21,883 bases of DNA from UBA1140 sp964573285. GTDB lineage: Bacteria; Campylobacterota; Campylobacteria; Campylobacterales; Sulfurovaceae. Made by a program: the position numbers and the translations under genes. The notes beneath the pieces were generated by a model. It was not told the origin of the DNA, did no database searches, and worked only from the letters and a program-made list of their open reading frames with translations. Below are positions 7,648-15,726 of this stretch, piece after piece (positions within the stretch are counted from its first letter, which is position 1; each line of letters begins with the position of its first letter). The DNA lies in assembly GCA_964573285.1 (NCBI GenBank), contig CAZNJD010000008.1:1-21883 (forward strand), read 5' to 3'.

Positions 7648-8496
7648 TTATGATATAGTAGGAGCAAAAGCCTTAGTACTAACTCTAACACTCTCTCCTA
7701 CTTTCAAATTTTTTGCCTCATATTCTGAAATTACTACTTCAACTAACTGTTGACCAATAGCTACAATAGCCACAAAGATAACATCCATCTCTATAATCTC
7801 CAAAAGTTCCCCCTCAAAAGAGAATTTAGCAGAGCCACTTGTCTGTAAAAGTACCTCTTTGGGCGTTCCATCATTGATAATATGCCCCAATTTCAAAACT
7901 AATACACGAGAAGCCAATCTATAAATCTCACTAGGGTCATGACTGACCATAATAGTTGTAGTCCCAAACTCCTTATGTAGTAATAGTATCTCATTTTGCA
8001 ATTTGCTACGCATAGCAGGGTCAAGAGCAGAGAGAGGTTCATCCATCAAAAGTAGTTTAGGTCTATTCATCATAGCTCGACATAAACTTACTCTCTGTTT
8101 TTGACCTCCACTCAAACTATTTGGTAATCGTTTTTTCAATTGCAATAATTCTGTAATTTCAAGTAGATGTTTGACCAATTTTCTATCCTTTTGTACATAA
8201 AGCAAATTATCTTCTACACTCATATTGGCAAAGAGAGCATAATCTTGAAATACAAATCCAATTTTGCGTTTTTGAGGAGCTAATGCCTTTTTTCCATCAA
8301 GCCAAATATCATTACCAATTTGGACTATGCCCGCTGCATCTTCAAGACCTGCCAAAATTCGTAATAGCGTTGTCTTACCACTACCACTTTGACCTGTTAA
8401 GGCTATGAACTCACCCTCTTTTATTTCAAGATGAATATCTAAATCCATCTCTCCATCTGCACCATATAATTTTTTGTTTATATCGATTTTTATCAT
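7648..8496 (-). CDS. modC: Molybdate ABC transporter ATP-binding protein
   Basis: This 282-residue cytoplasmic ATPase powers molybdate uptake through the ModB channel. The nucleotide-binding domain shows Walker A GQSGSGKT (35-42), Q-loop FVFQD (81-85), signature LSGGQ (128-132), Walker B LLLMDEP (148-154), D-loop SALD (156-159) and switch histidine H187. A short C-terminal segment (about 225-282, from FEGELLEII) looks like a single molybdate-binding TOBE/Mop domain, which distinguishes ModC from most other importer ATPases. It is shorter than the E. coli protein (about 350 residues). Its ATG shares one base with the modB stop (TAATG), so translation is coupled. Tungstate specificity is a possible alternative; sequence alone cannot separate the two. 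Confidence 0.92.
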   Translation of the reverse strand: MIKIDINKKLYGADGEMDLDIHLEIKEGEFIALTGQSGSGKTTLLRILAGLEDAAGIVQIGNDIWLDGKKALAPQKRKIGFVFQDYALFANMSVEDNLLYVQKDRKLVKHLLEITELLQLKKRLPNSLSGGQKQRVSLCRAMMNRPKLLLMDEPLSALDPAMRSKLQNEILLLHKEFGTTTIMVSHDPSEIYRLASRVLVLKLGHIINDGTPKEVLLQTSGSAKFSFEGELLEIIEMDVIFVAIVAIGQQLVEVVISEYEAKNLKVGESVRVSTKAFAPTIS

Positions 8497-9140
8497 TAAT
8501 ATCTACTCTCTTTATAATTAAAAATATAAACCCCCAATAGTACCAAAAAGCTAATGCCAACCATAATAGCACTATAAATATGAGCTGTAGAGTAGTCCAT
8601 AATCTCAACTAATTCATATATAGCTACTGAAGCAACCTTGGTCTCATCAGGAATACTTCCACCAACCATCAAAACTACACCAAACTCTCCAACTGTATGA
8701 GCAAATGAGATAATAATCGCACTCATCAAAGCAGGTTTGATATTTGGTAATGCTACTTTTAGTATCGTCTCTATTTTACCTTTTCCACTAATATAACTAG
8801 CCTCCAACATATTTTTATTAAGCCCCTCAAAGCCACTCTGCAAAGGTTGAACCATAAAAGGTAAAGAGTAAAAACAACTAGCAATAACCAAACCTGTAAA
8901 GGTAAAAGCCAAATCAACTTTTGCAAATACAATCAGAATATAAAAACCCAATACTGATGGAGGCAAAACTATTGGTAATGATGTAATAGCTTCTAAATAT
9001 GGTTTGTTTTTTGATTTAGTTTGTGATAAGTACCATGCTAGTGGTAAGCTTATAATAAACAAAATAAGTGTGGTTATCCCTGCTAGTTTAAATGATAATA
9101 TAAATGGGGTTAGGTCTATATTTTTTAGGGTTTGTAGCAA
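8496..9140 (-). CDS. modB: Molybdate ABC transporter permease
   Basis: This 214-residue inner-membrane protein forms the transport channel as a homodimer. About five hydrophobic spans are visible. The EAA-type coupling loop that contacts ModC is EASYISGKGKIETILKVALP (about 112-131). The downstream block GEFGVVLMVGG with IPDETKVASVAIYELVE is typical of ModB. The start is TTG at 9140: an in-frame TAA lies just upstream and no ATG occurs in the N-terminal region, while GGACGGA at 9150-9156 can serve as ribosome site at nine bases. The substrate-binding gene modA is absent on either side, so the binding protein must be encoded elsewhere or replaced. A palindrome over the promoter suggests repression, perhaps by a ModE-like regulator, which is inference. 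Confidence 0.92.
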   Translation of the reverse strand: MLQTLKNIDLTPFILSFKLAGITTLILFIISLPLAWYLSQTKSKNKPYLEAITSLPIVLPPSVLGFYILIVFAKVDLAFTFTGLVIASCFYSLPFMVQPLQSGFEGLNKNMLEASYISGKGKIETILKVALPNIKPALMSAIIISFAHTVGEFGVVLMVGGSIPDETKVASVAIYELVEIMDYSTAHIYSAIMVGISFLVLLGVYIFNYKESRY

Positions 9141-9200
9141 ACTATTTTATCCGTCCATAAAAACTTATCAAAACTGACCAAAAGATGAGTTTTAACTTGA

Positions 9201-9217
9201 CAATTATATCATAATTG
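9201..9217. promoter_or_regulatory. Palindromic operator candidate over the modB -10 box
   Basis: The 17 bases form a perfect inverted repeat: CAATTAT, a three-base spacer, then ATAATTG. It covers the modB -10 box, where a bound regulator would block transcription. A ModE-type or other metal-responsive repressor would fit the context, but the bases do not match the E. coli ModE site well, and AT-rich palindromes also arise by chance. Confidence 0.35.
9203..9211 (-). promoter_or_regulatory. Candidate extended -10 promoter of modBC
   Basis: On the minus strand this reads TGATATAAT, a perfect extended -10 element. The predicted transcript starts near 9196, giving a leader of about 55 bases before the TTG of modB. 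It lies inside the palindrome at 9201-9217. Confidence 0.5.
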
Positions 9218-9291
9218 CATTTGTTACGGCTTCATAGAGTTACCAATAGTACAAAGAGAGTTTCAACCAAATTAGATTTAATAGATAATAA

Positions 9292-9312
9292 ATCCCATTT
9301 CTAAAATGGGAT
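9292..9312 (-). terminator. Intrinsic terminator of the lamin-tail/propeller protein gene
   Basis: A perfect 9-bp stem (9292-9300 with 9304-9312, loop of three) containing three G:C pairs begins 18 bases after the stop codon on the minus strand. The following tract (TTATTATCTAT) is only moderately T-rich, so termination may be partial and could leak into modBC. Confidence 0.6.
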
Positions 9313-9329
9313 AATAGATTTTTAAAGTA

Positions 9330-12128
9330 CTATGGCAATGTATATATATGAATTGCATTTTTGAGAGGGTGACCTATTGGAGCTATCGCCTCATCTGCTT
9401 TTGCTTTATTGTTGATACCTTCTAAGATATAGAGTTTATTATTAATAATCTCTATACCTCTTGGGTCATAAACACCATTATCTCGCATCTGATAAATAGC
9501 TTCAGTCTCTTTTGTTAACCAATTAACTTTTAATAGTTCAAAATTAGATGTAGTAACCCAAAGTATATTACTACTATTATCATATGCCAAACCTACTATT
9601 TTACCAGTTGGAGTTGTATATAGTGTATTATTCATATCGGCTTGATTTGAATTAAAATCATAGGTATATAGACTTTTTACACTAGCTACAATAAAATCAT
9701 CTCCTATAAAAGTAGTAGCAGGATACTCTATAGTGTTTAATTTTCTATAATCACTTAAAGTAAATGTACTATTGGTATCTGCTCTTGTTAACTTAAATAT
9801 TACAGGCTCACCTGGTGCTTTTCCTGTAAAAATATATAGAGTATCACTATTTTGATTATATGCAACAGACTCTATATCACATGCCCCTAAATGGTTTGCA
9901 CAATGGTCTTGTATATCTCCATTGGTAAAAGTACCTAAATCCACATCATCAAAAACACTCTTTATCTCATGGGTTGTTAAATCCATTTCATACACATGAT
10001 GAGAATCATCATCTGTTACCCATAAACTATTATTAATAGGAACGAATTGTAGAGATTCTGCATCTCTTAGCTCTTCTAAGCCAACAACATTAGATAATAC
10101 TATTCCATCTGTCTCATTTAAATCTTTGTCTTCTCTAATATTAAACTGCTGTTTGGTTAAAATTGAACCTCCATTATTCCACTCATTTACATTCGAAAAA
10201 CTACTTATTGCCAAAGTGTTATTATCATCACCATAACTATTATCATAAGGAGTTATATCTTTATTAGGCTCTGCTTTTAATTTATAAACCTCTCTATTAT
10301 CAACTGTATGGTCTCCCCAAACACCTTCACCACTCTCTGATAAAATCAGACTGCTTTTATTCTCATCTAAAATAGAAATAATCATATCTTGATGAGTAGT
10401 ATTAAAATTACCAACTCGATTAGTAAGTTCATTTACATTAATGTTAAGTTTCCAATCTGGACTATGAGGAGCAAATGGAGAATATGTCATATCTGTTGGT
10501 TCATTTGATATTGTAACAACTGTACCCTTTCTAAGATATGCTAAAGGTAATAGTGATGGAATTTGGGCTGAAAATACCTCTGTACAGTTCTCTTTAATAG
10601 TTAATTTCGCATTTTGAAGATTAAGATAGTCTCTTGTTACAACTAACTCCACCCATGAGCCACCATTTCCTAAAACTGTTCCGAAATGGGTATCATATCC
10701 ACCATTTTTAAGATATTTATCAGGGGCTACAGCATTATACTCATTTAATAAAAGTGAACTTTTATGTCGTCTGAAATTCTCTTTTAAAGCTACTACTCTA
10801 AGGTCATCAAAGTTTTGTGTAGTTAGTTTTTGTCTCTTTTTCTTTTTCCAATGATTTGGAGAACCAAATGTACTTCTAGCTTTTTTATTGAAATCATCTC
10901 CATAAGTAGGGTCATTTGGGTTAATAGAACAAGATGGGTCTTTTTTTAGTTTAAATATCTCTCTTTTACCAATATTGCTATTAGTAATGGCTTCTCCACT
11001 ATTGGGCATAATAGTTATATCTCCACTACCCGATACCATAGATACCAATAGATTATTATAACTAGTAAAGAAACTACCCTCAATTGTTGTTAAGTCATCT
11101 TTATTAATATTAAGAGTCCAATCAGCACCACAACTATCAAATGGATTATAACTTAAATCGGTTGGTTCTTCAGAAATAGTAACTATTGTTCCACTTCTTA
11201 CTTTGGATAAAATATCTATATTTGGTAATCTTCCTTTGTATATAGAGTTATCATCAGAAATTTTCAAAATAGAGTTTCTTAAATCTGTTTTATCTTTTAA
11301 TATAACCAACTCTAACCATGAACCACCATTTCCTTTGATTTTTCCAAAAAATGTATCTTTGCCACCTCTTTTTAGTTTTTTATTAGAGGCTACTGCATTA
11401 TATTCATTTAAAAGTACCATTTTATTTATACTATTCTCTAAAGTCATATCTCTTAGATTACTGAAATTCTGTGTATATGTTGTATCATTTGGGTCAATCC
11501 ATTGATTAGCAGAGCCAAAGGTACTGATTATCTGTTTATTACTATAATCATCTCCATAAGCTGGGTCAGTTGGTTCAACTGATGCTGATGGTTCTTTTTT
11601 GAGTTTAAATACCTCTTGATAATCAATTCCCCAACCTTTAATAACCTCTCCTGAATGTCTCATCAAAAAATTATCTTCTACAGAGACAATACTAATATCC
11701 ATTGTTCTATCAGATATTTCAAAAACTCCATCTTTATTAGTTAAATCATTAGCATTGAGATTTATCGTCCAATCATTACCCTTTAATGGAGCATAAGAAA
11801 GGTCTGTAGGTTCATTAGATATAGTGAGAATAGTTCCTTTTCTTAAATATGCAAACTCTAATAAATCAGGAAAAGTTGCACTTAATACATGAACTCCTCC
11901 ACTCTTTTTAATATCTATTTTAGCACCTCTAATATCTAAATAATCCTCTGTTACAACTAGTTCAATCCATGAACTACCATTTCCTAAAACTGTTCCAAAA
12001 TGGGTATCATATCCATTATTTTTAAGTTGTTGGTCTGATGCTACAGCATTATACTCATTAAGTAATAGTGCATCAGCATAGATAAAATTCAAACTCAAAG
12101 CCATTGATAATAAAATTTTAAATTTCAT
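9330..12128 (-). CDS. Secreted protein with three lamin-tail-like repeats and a C-terminal beta-propeller
   Basis: I recognise the domains of this 932-residue protein but not a named family with known function. Residues 1-19 look like a Sec signal peptide (cut near YADA), with no lipobox. Three repeats of about 220 residues follow, each opening with LLNEYNAVA (asparagines at 24, 241 and 462), then a WIELVV-like block, a TISNEPTDLSY-like block, an EVFKLK block and STFGSxNxW. These fit bacterial lamin-tail-domain (LTD) units. From about 675 to the end, WVTDDDSHHVYEMDL, DIESVAYN and GLAYDNSSNILWVT suggest propeller blades of the NHL or SdiA-regulated type. The ribosome site AGGAG is at 12138-12142. 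The protein is probably exported and may bind carbohydrate or DNA at the surface; that role is conjecture. Confidence 0.8.
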   Translation of the reverse strand: MKFKILLSMALSLNFIYADALLLNEYNAVASDQQLKNNGYDTHFGTVLGNGSSWIELVVTEDYLDIRGAKIDIKKSGGVHVLSATFPDLLEFAYLRKGTILTISNEPTDLSYAPLKGNDWTINLNANDLTNKDGVFEISDRTMDISIVSVEDNFLMRHSGEVIKGWGIDYQEVFKLKKEPSASVEPTDPAYGDDYSNKQIISTFGSANQWIDPNDTTYTQNFSNLRDMTLENSINKMVLLNEYNAVASNKKLKRGGKDTFFGKIKGNGGSWLELVILKDKTDLRNSILKISDDNSIYKGRLPNIDILSKVRSGTIVTISEEPTDLSYNPFDSCGADWTLNINKDDLTTIEGSFFTSYNNLLVSMVSGSGDITIMPNSGEAITNSNIGKREIFKLKKDPSCSINPNDPTYGDDFNKKARSTFGSPNHWKKKKRQKLTTQNFDDLRVVALKENFRRHKSSLLLNEYNAVAPDKYLKNGGYDTHFGTVLGNGGSWVELVVTRDYLNLQNAKLTIKENCTEVFSAQIPSLLPLAYLRKGTVVTISNEPTDMTYSPFAPHSPDWKLNINVNELTNRVGNFNTTHQDMIISILDENKSSLILSESGEGVWGDHTVDNREVYKLKAEPNKDITPYDNSYGDDNNTLAISSFSNVNEWNNGGSILTKQQFNIREDKDLNETDGIVLSNVVGLEELRDAESLQFVPINNSLWVTDDDSHHVYEMDLTTHEIKSVFDDVDLGTFTNGDIQDHCANHLGACDIESVAYNQNSDTLYIFTGKAPGEPVIFKLTRADTNSTFTLSDYRKLNTIEYPATTFIGDDFIVASVKSLYTYDFNSNQADMNNTLYTTPTGKIVGLAYDNSSNILWVTTSNFELLKVNWLTKETEAIYQMRDNGVYDPRGIEIINNKLYILEGINNKAKADEAIAPIGHPLKNAIHIYTLP
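10663..10701 (-). repeat. 39-base internal repeat, copy in third lamin-tail-like unit
   Basis: These 39 bases match 11977-12015 with a single mismatch. They encode the THFGTVLGNG segment near the start of the unit. Units 1 and 3 are visibly closer to each other than to unit 2 here. Confidence 0.8.
11977..12015 (-). repeat. 39-base internal repeat, copy in first lamin-tail-like unit
   Basis: Partner of 10663-10701, differing at one base. The pair lies about 1.3 kb apart in direct orientation within one reading frame, so exchange between them could change the number of units without a frameshift. Confidence 0.8.
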
Positions 12129-12236
12129 TATTCCATTCTCCTATAATTTTTATATTAAAACAACAGTATATAGTTATTTTTATTAAAATATGTTTAGTAT
12201 ATTCTAATATTTTAAAACATATTTTAATTTAATTTT

Positions 12237-12245
12237 TGATAAAAT
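12237..12245 (+). promoter_or_regulatory. Candidate extended -10 promoter of the Wzz/kinase-like gene
   Basis: TGATAAAAT fits an extended -10 element 23 bases before the GTG start. The leader would be about 16 bases and holds the strong ribosome site AAAAGGAG at 12255-12262. The surrounding divergent gap (12129-12267) is extremely AT-rich, so other -10-like hexamers occur nearby. Confidence 0.4.
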
Positions 12246-12267
12246 TATATTATTAAAAGGAGTTTTT

Positions 12268-14577
12268 GTGAAAACAGAAGTAGATAGATACATTCAGTTA
12301 GATAAAAAAGATATTGATATAAAAGAGATATTTAAAACAATAGGCAATTATAAATGGTCAATTTTAATGATAACTATATTTTCTATTATAATATCCTCTA
12401 TATATCTATATTTCCAGCCAAATATATATAACTCTTATACTATTGTCAAAGTAAAGACAAAAGATAGTAAAAATAATATTAATAATAATATTTTAAATCC
12501 AATATCGGGTTCAATTATAGCAAATGTAAAAGAGGATATGGCACTCATCAAAACTTTTTATATCAATGACCAAGCACTAAAATTAGGTAGAGTTAATTAT
12601 ACTGTTCAATATTATAAACAACAGCATAAAAAAAGTATAGAGATTAATAAGTTAATTCCAATAAAAGTTACAGATATAGAGATTATAGATAAAAAATTTT
12701 TAGGACAGAAATTAATTATTACTGAAAAAGATAATGGTTATAGTATTAAAATCAAATACTCTTTTATAAAGAAATTAAAATCAAAACTATTAGGTACTTC
12801 TCTAAAATATCTTAAACAAAAAAAACCTTTTGCTTATAATAAACAGATAACTACACCTTATTTTAAACTAAAAGTTACACGATTATCCAACTCCAAAAGC
12901 CCAATAGTTATCAAGATTAATAATGAAAATAGATATATATATGAAAATATTATTAAAAATAATCTAAAAGTTACTCAATTAGAAGATGATATATCTTTGA
13001 TTAAAATCTCATACAATGATAATATTCAACAAAGAGGAATATTATATATAAATTCATTAACCGATACTCTTATAAAAGAGAGTATCAAAAATAAAAATGA
13101 GCAAAATAACAAAGTTCTAAATTTTATTATTCAAGAACTGAATAAAACAAAAACTAAACTAACTAAATCAGAGGAGAGATTAGAACAGTATCGTATAACA
13201 AATGAAGTAATTCAACCCTCTACCCAAGCATCTACTTTTATTACAGAGTTAGCTAATATTGATATTAAACTTTCAGAAAATTTATTGAAAGAGAGAATTG
13301 TTAAAAATATTGATAACAGTTTCAAAAAGGGGTATAATCTTGATTCTATTTCACCACTACTTATGGCATTAAATGATAATCCAACACTCAAACTTATTGA
13401 GGTTTTACAAGATAGCCAATTGAAGAAAAATGAACTTTTGAGTGAACTAACATATAAACATCCTACTATAAAAGCACTACAGAATAAAATAGATACAGCC
13501 AAAAATAAAATAGTAGCAAACATTAGAAATCTAAAAAAGCAGATAATAGAAACTAATAAAAATTTAAATAGATTAAAAAATCGTTATGAGAAAAAAATTA
13601 AAAAACTTCCAACCAAAGAGAGAAGAGTTATAAATATAAAAAGGGACTATGAAGTTAGCTCTAAATTATATAATTTTCTATTACAAAAAAAAGCAGAGAA
13701 TGAGATGGTTAGAGTTGCCACATTATCCGATTATAAGGTTATTGATAAAGCTTATAGCAAATTAGACCCTATTAGTCCTAACTATAAATTGGTTCTGATT
13801 GCTTTTATGATTTTAGGTCTTATAACAGGAGTAATCTTTGCTTTTGTGAGAAATGCTTTTTATGATAAAATAAGAGATAGAGACGATATTGAAAAAGAGA
13901 CAAACATTCCTATATATGGTATTGTTCCTTTTATAGAAAATAATAGTCTAAGAGTAGGAGTTTATGATAATTTGAGGTCATATTTTACAGAGAGTTATAG
14001 AAATTTAAGAACCACACTACAACTATCTTTACAAAATAATAAAAATAATAAAATTATATTGATAACATCTACAATCAAAGGTGAAGGAGCAAATCTAGTA
14101 ACAGCTAATTTAAGTGCAATATTTGGAATGGCTAATTATAAAACCGTAGTAGTTGACCTTGATATTAGAAATCCTACTATAGAAAAGATATTTGGGATTT
14201 ATAGAGATGTAAAAGAGGGTATAGGTAGCTATCTATTAGGTCAAAACTCTTTTAATGATATAATCTATCATACACAATATGATAACCTTGATATGATACC
14301 TGTAGGAGCAGTACCTATTAATCCATCTGAACTAATTTTATCTAATTATCTTACTATCCTTATACAAAAATTAAGAAAAGAGTATGATTATATTATTATC
14401 AATAGTACCCCTTTTGGATTTATACAAGATACAAAATATATTATGAAATTTAGTGATATTAATTTAGTTGTATTTAGAGCTAATTATAGTAAGAGAGAAG
14501 ATATAAAAAATTTAAATAGAATAGTTCAAAAAGAGGATATAAAAAATTTAGATATAATATTTATAGAGAGTGATTAA
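12268..14577 (+). CDS. Wzz-type polysaccharide copolymerase fused to a degenerate tyrosine-autokinase domain
   Basis: This 769-residue inner-membrane protein has the layout of polysaccharide chain-length regulators joined to bacterial tyrosine kinases. Transmembrane helix 1 is at about 31-48. A long periplasmic coiled-coil-rich part follows, then the proline motif LDPISPNY (about 500-507), transmembrane helix 2 (about 508-530) and a cytoplasmic P-loop domain (about 560-769). In that domain the usual GEGKST reads GEGANL (605-610), so the ATP-binding lysine and the serine/threonine are lost. Walker A' is kept as VVVDLD (D630, D632), but the Walker B aspartate is asparagine (N712 in IIINSTP). 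The tyrosine-rich tail is absent. It probably no longer phosphorylates itself but may still shape chain length. Start is GTG 12268 with AAAAGGAG five bases before it. Family assignment is firm; loss of activity is inferred. Confidence 0.88.
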   Translation: MKTEVDRYIQLDKKDIDIKEIFKTIGNYKWSILMITIFSIIISSIYLYFQPNIYNSYTIVKVKTKDSKNNINNNILNPISGSIIANVKEDMALIKTFYINDQALKLGRVNYTVQYYKQQHKKSIEINKLIPIKVTDIEIIDKKFLGQKLIITEKDNGYSIKIKYSFIKKLKSKLLGTSLKYLKQKKPFAYNKQITTPYFKLKVTRLSNSKSPIVIKINNENRYIYENIIKNNLKVTQLEDDISLIKISYNDNIQQRGILYINSLTDTLIKESIKNKNEQNNKVLNFIIQELNKTKTKLTKSEERLEQYRITNEVIQPSTQASTFITELANIDIKLSENLLKERIVKNIDNSFKKGYNLDSISPLLMALNDNPTLKLIEVLQDSQLKKNELLSELTYKHPTIKALQNKIDTAKNKIVANIRNLKKQIIETNKNLNRLKNRYEKKIKKLPTKERRVINIKRDYEVSSKLYNFLLQKKAENEMVRVATLSDYKVIDKAYSKLDPISPNYKLVLIAFMILGLITGVIFAFVRNAFYDKIRDRDDIEKETNIPIYGIVPFIENNSLRVGVYDNLRSYFTESYRNLRTTLQLSLQNNKNNKIILITSTIKGEGANLVTANLSAIFGMANYKTVVVDLDIRNPTIEKIFGIYRDVKEGIGSYLLGQNSFNDIIYHTQYDNLDMIPVGAVPINPSELILSNYLTILIQKLRKEYDYIIINSTPFGFIQDTKYIMKFSDINLVVFRANYSKREDIKNLNRIVQKEDIKNLDIIFIESD

Positions 14578-14580
14578 ATT

Positions 14581-15696
14581 CTATATCTCCTCTTTTTGAG
14601 AATATATTAAAGATAGTGCAAAAGCTATCCAAAAAAGAGGGCTTCTAATTCCATTATGGGCTAATCCATATAGTAAAATAGGTGACATATAAAAGAGTAC
14701 TTTCCCTAAATAATATTTTGGATTTAGAAATAGAGATATAAAAAGAAGTAATCCTATAAATCCATAAGAAAAGAGAATATTTGCAATAGTTGAATGAAGT
14801 TCACCATGATGTTTAGATAGAGCAAATCTGGTAAATTTACCCTCTCCTGCACCCAAAAGTGTATATTGAACATATTGGATAAGTCTATCATATCCTCTTC
14901 CTGCTAATGAGTCATCATCTTCTGTTCCTACATTTGCTGTTCGACTAAATAGTTCTGTATTTTCGACTATATTTTCTACTTTATCTAAATTCATTACCAT
15001 TGCACCAATAACTGCTACTCCTATTAGTGAAGATACTAGAAGTTTTTTAATATTAAATCTTTTAACCATCTCTATATAAAAGATAAATATTAAAAATAGA
15101 GCATAAGAGACAAGAGCAGATTTGGATGAAGAGAATACCAAAAGAGTAAATGCAATAATATATACAGTAATATTTTTCAAAATCTCTATATTATCTCTTG
15201 GTTTTATTTGATTAATACCCAAAATAAAATAGATATTAATTACAGATATAGCAAAATATCCTAACTGATTTGGATTATTAAAAAAAAGCATATTTCTAGT
15301 ATTGAAATTTAGTCCACTAGCCACAAGAAATATAAATTGTAAAACCAAAGACCAAAATATAGCATTTCTTATATTTTCACTTGTAATAAAATGTTCTTTA
15401 TAAAGTAGATAGGTAGAGTAGAAGAGTAGTATATTAAATATATAAAATAGTGTATATACTACAAAAGATATACTACCTGTAGCAATTAACCAAAAAGTAT
15501 TTATATATAATATATATATCAAAAATATTATAAACATAATATTCTCTTTGACTGATTGAATAAACTTAGAAAACATAAGTATAAATACAGCCCCAAATAT
15601 GACTATAAGTATCATATGCGATATTTGAGGTTGTCCACTACTAAACAGATAAAAGGGGAATAGTATCATAAAAGCAAAATAGAGAATATTAAACAT
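14581..15696 (-). CDS. O-antigen ligase/polymerase-family membrane protein (WaaL/Wzy-like)
   Basis: This 371-residue protein is highly hydrophobic, with about ten predicted membrane spans. It would act in the inner membrane on undecaprenyl-linked glycans, either polymerising repeat units (Wzy) or attaching them to lipid A-core or protein (WaaL type). Family hallmarks are NNPNQLGY (140-147), SSSKSAL (189-195), and the large periplasmic loop with RGYDRL (267-272), GAGEGKF (282-288) and HGELHSTIANIL (297-308). Ligases and polymerases share this fold, so the reaction cannot be fixed from sequence. AGGGGAGC at 15706-15713 is a good ribosome site. It starts 30 bases after rpoC on the same strand with no hairpin between, so it may be read through from rpoBC. 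It ends three bases from the convergent Wzz-like gene, which points to a shared polysaccharide role. Confidence 0.82.
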   Translation of the reverse strand: MFNILYFAFMILFPFYLFSSGQPQISHMILIVIFGAVFILMFSKFIQSVKENIMFIIFLIYILYINTFWLIATGSISFVVYTLFYIFNILLFYSTYLLYKEHFITSENIRNAIFWSLVLQFIFLVASGLNFNTRNMLFFNNPNQLGYFAISVINIYFILGINQIKPRDNIEILKNITVYIIAFTLLVFSSSKSALVSYALFLIFIFYIEMVKRFNIKKLLVSSLIGVAVIGAMVMNLDKVENIVENTELFSRTANVGTEDDDSLAGRGYDRLIQYVQYTLLGAGEGKFTRFALSKHHGELHSTIANILFSYGFIGLLLFISLFLNPKYYLGKVLFYMSPILLYGLAHNGIRSPLFWIAFALSLIYSQKEEI

Positions 15697-15726
15697 AATA
15701 TAAAAGCTCCCCTCTCTTGGTAATAG

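Noticed and set aside
8426..8608. Short minus-strand frame across the modB-modC junction
   Set aside because: It overlaps both genes in another frame and has no domain or ribosome site; modB and modC explain the sequence.
14562..14585. Possible hairpin (TATAGA with TCTATA, 12-base loop) at the convergent ends of the Wzz-like and ligase genes
   Set aside because: Only six mostly A:T pairs and a long loop; too weak to call a terminator.
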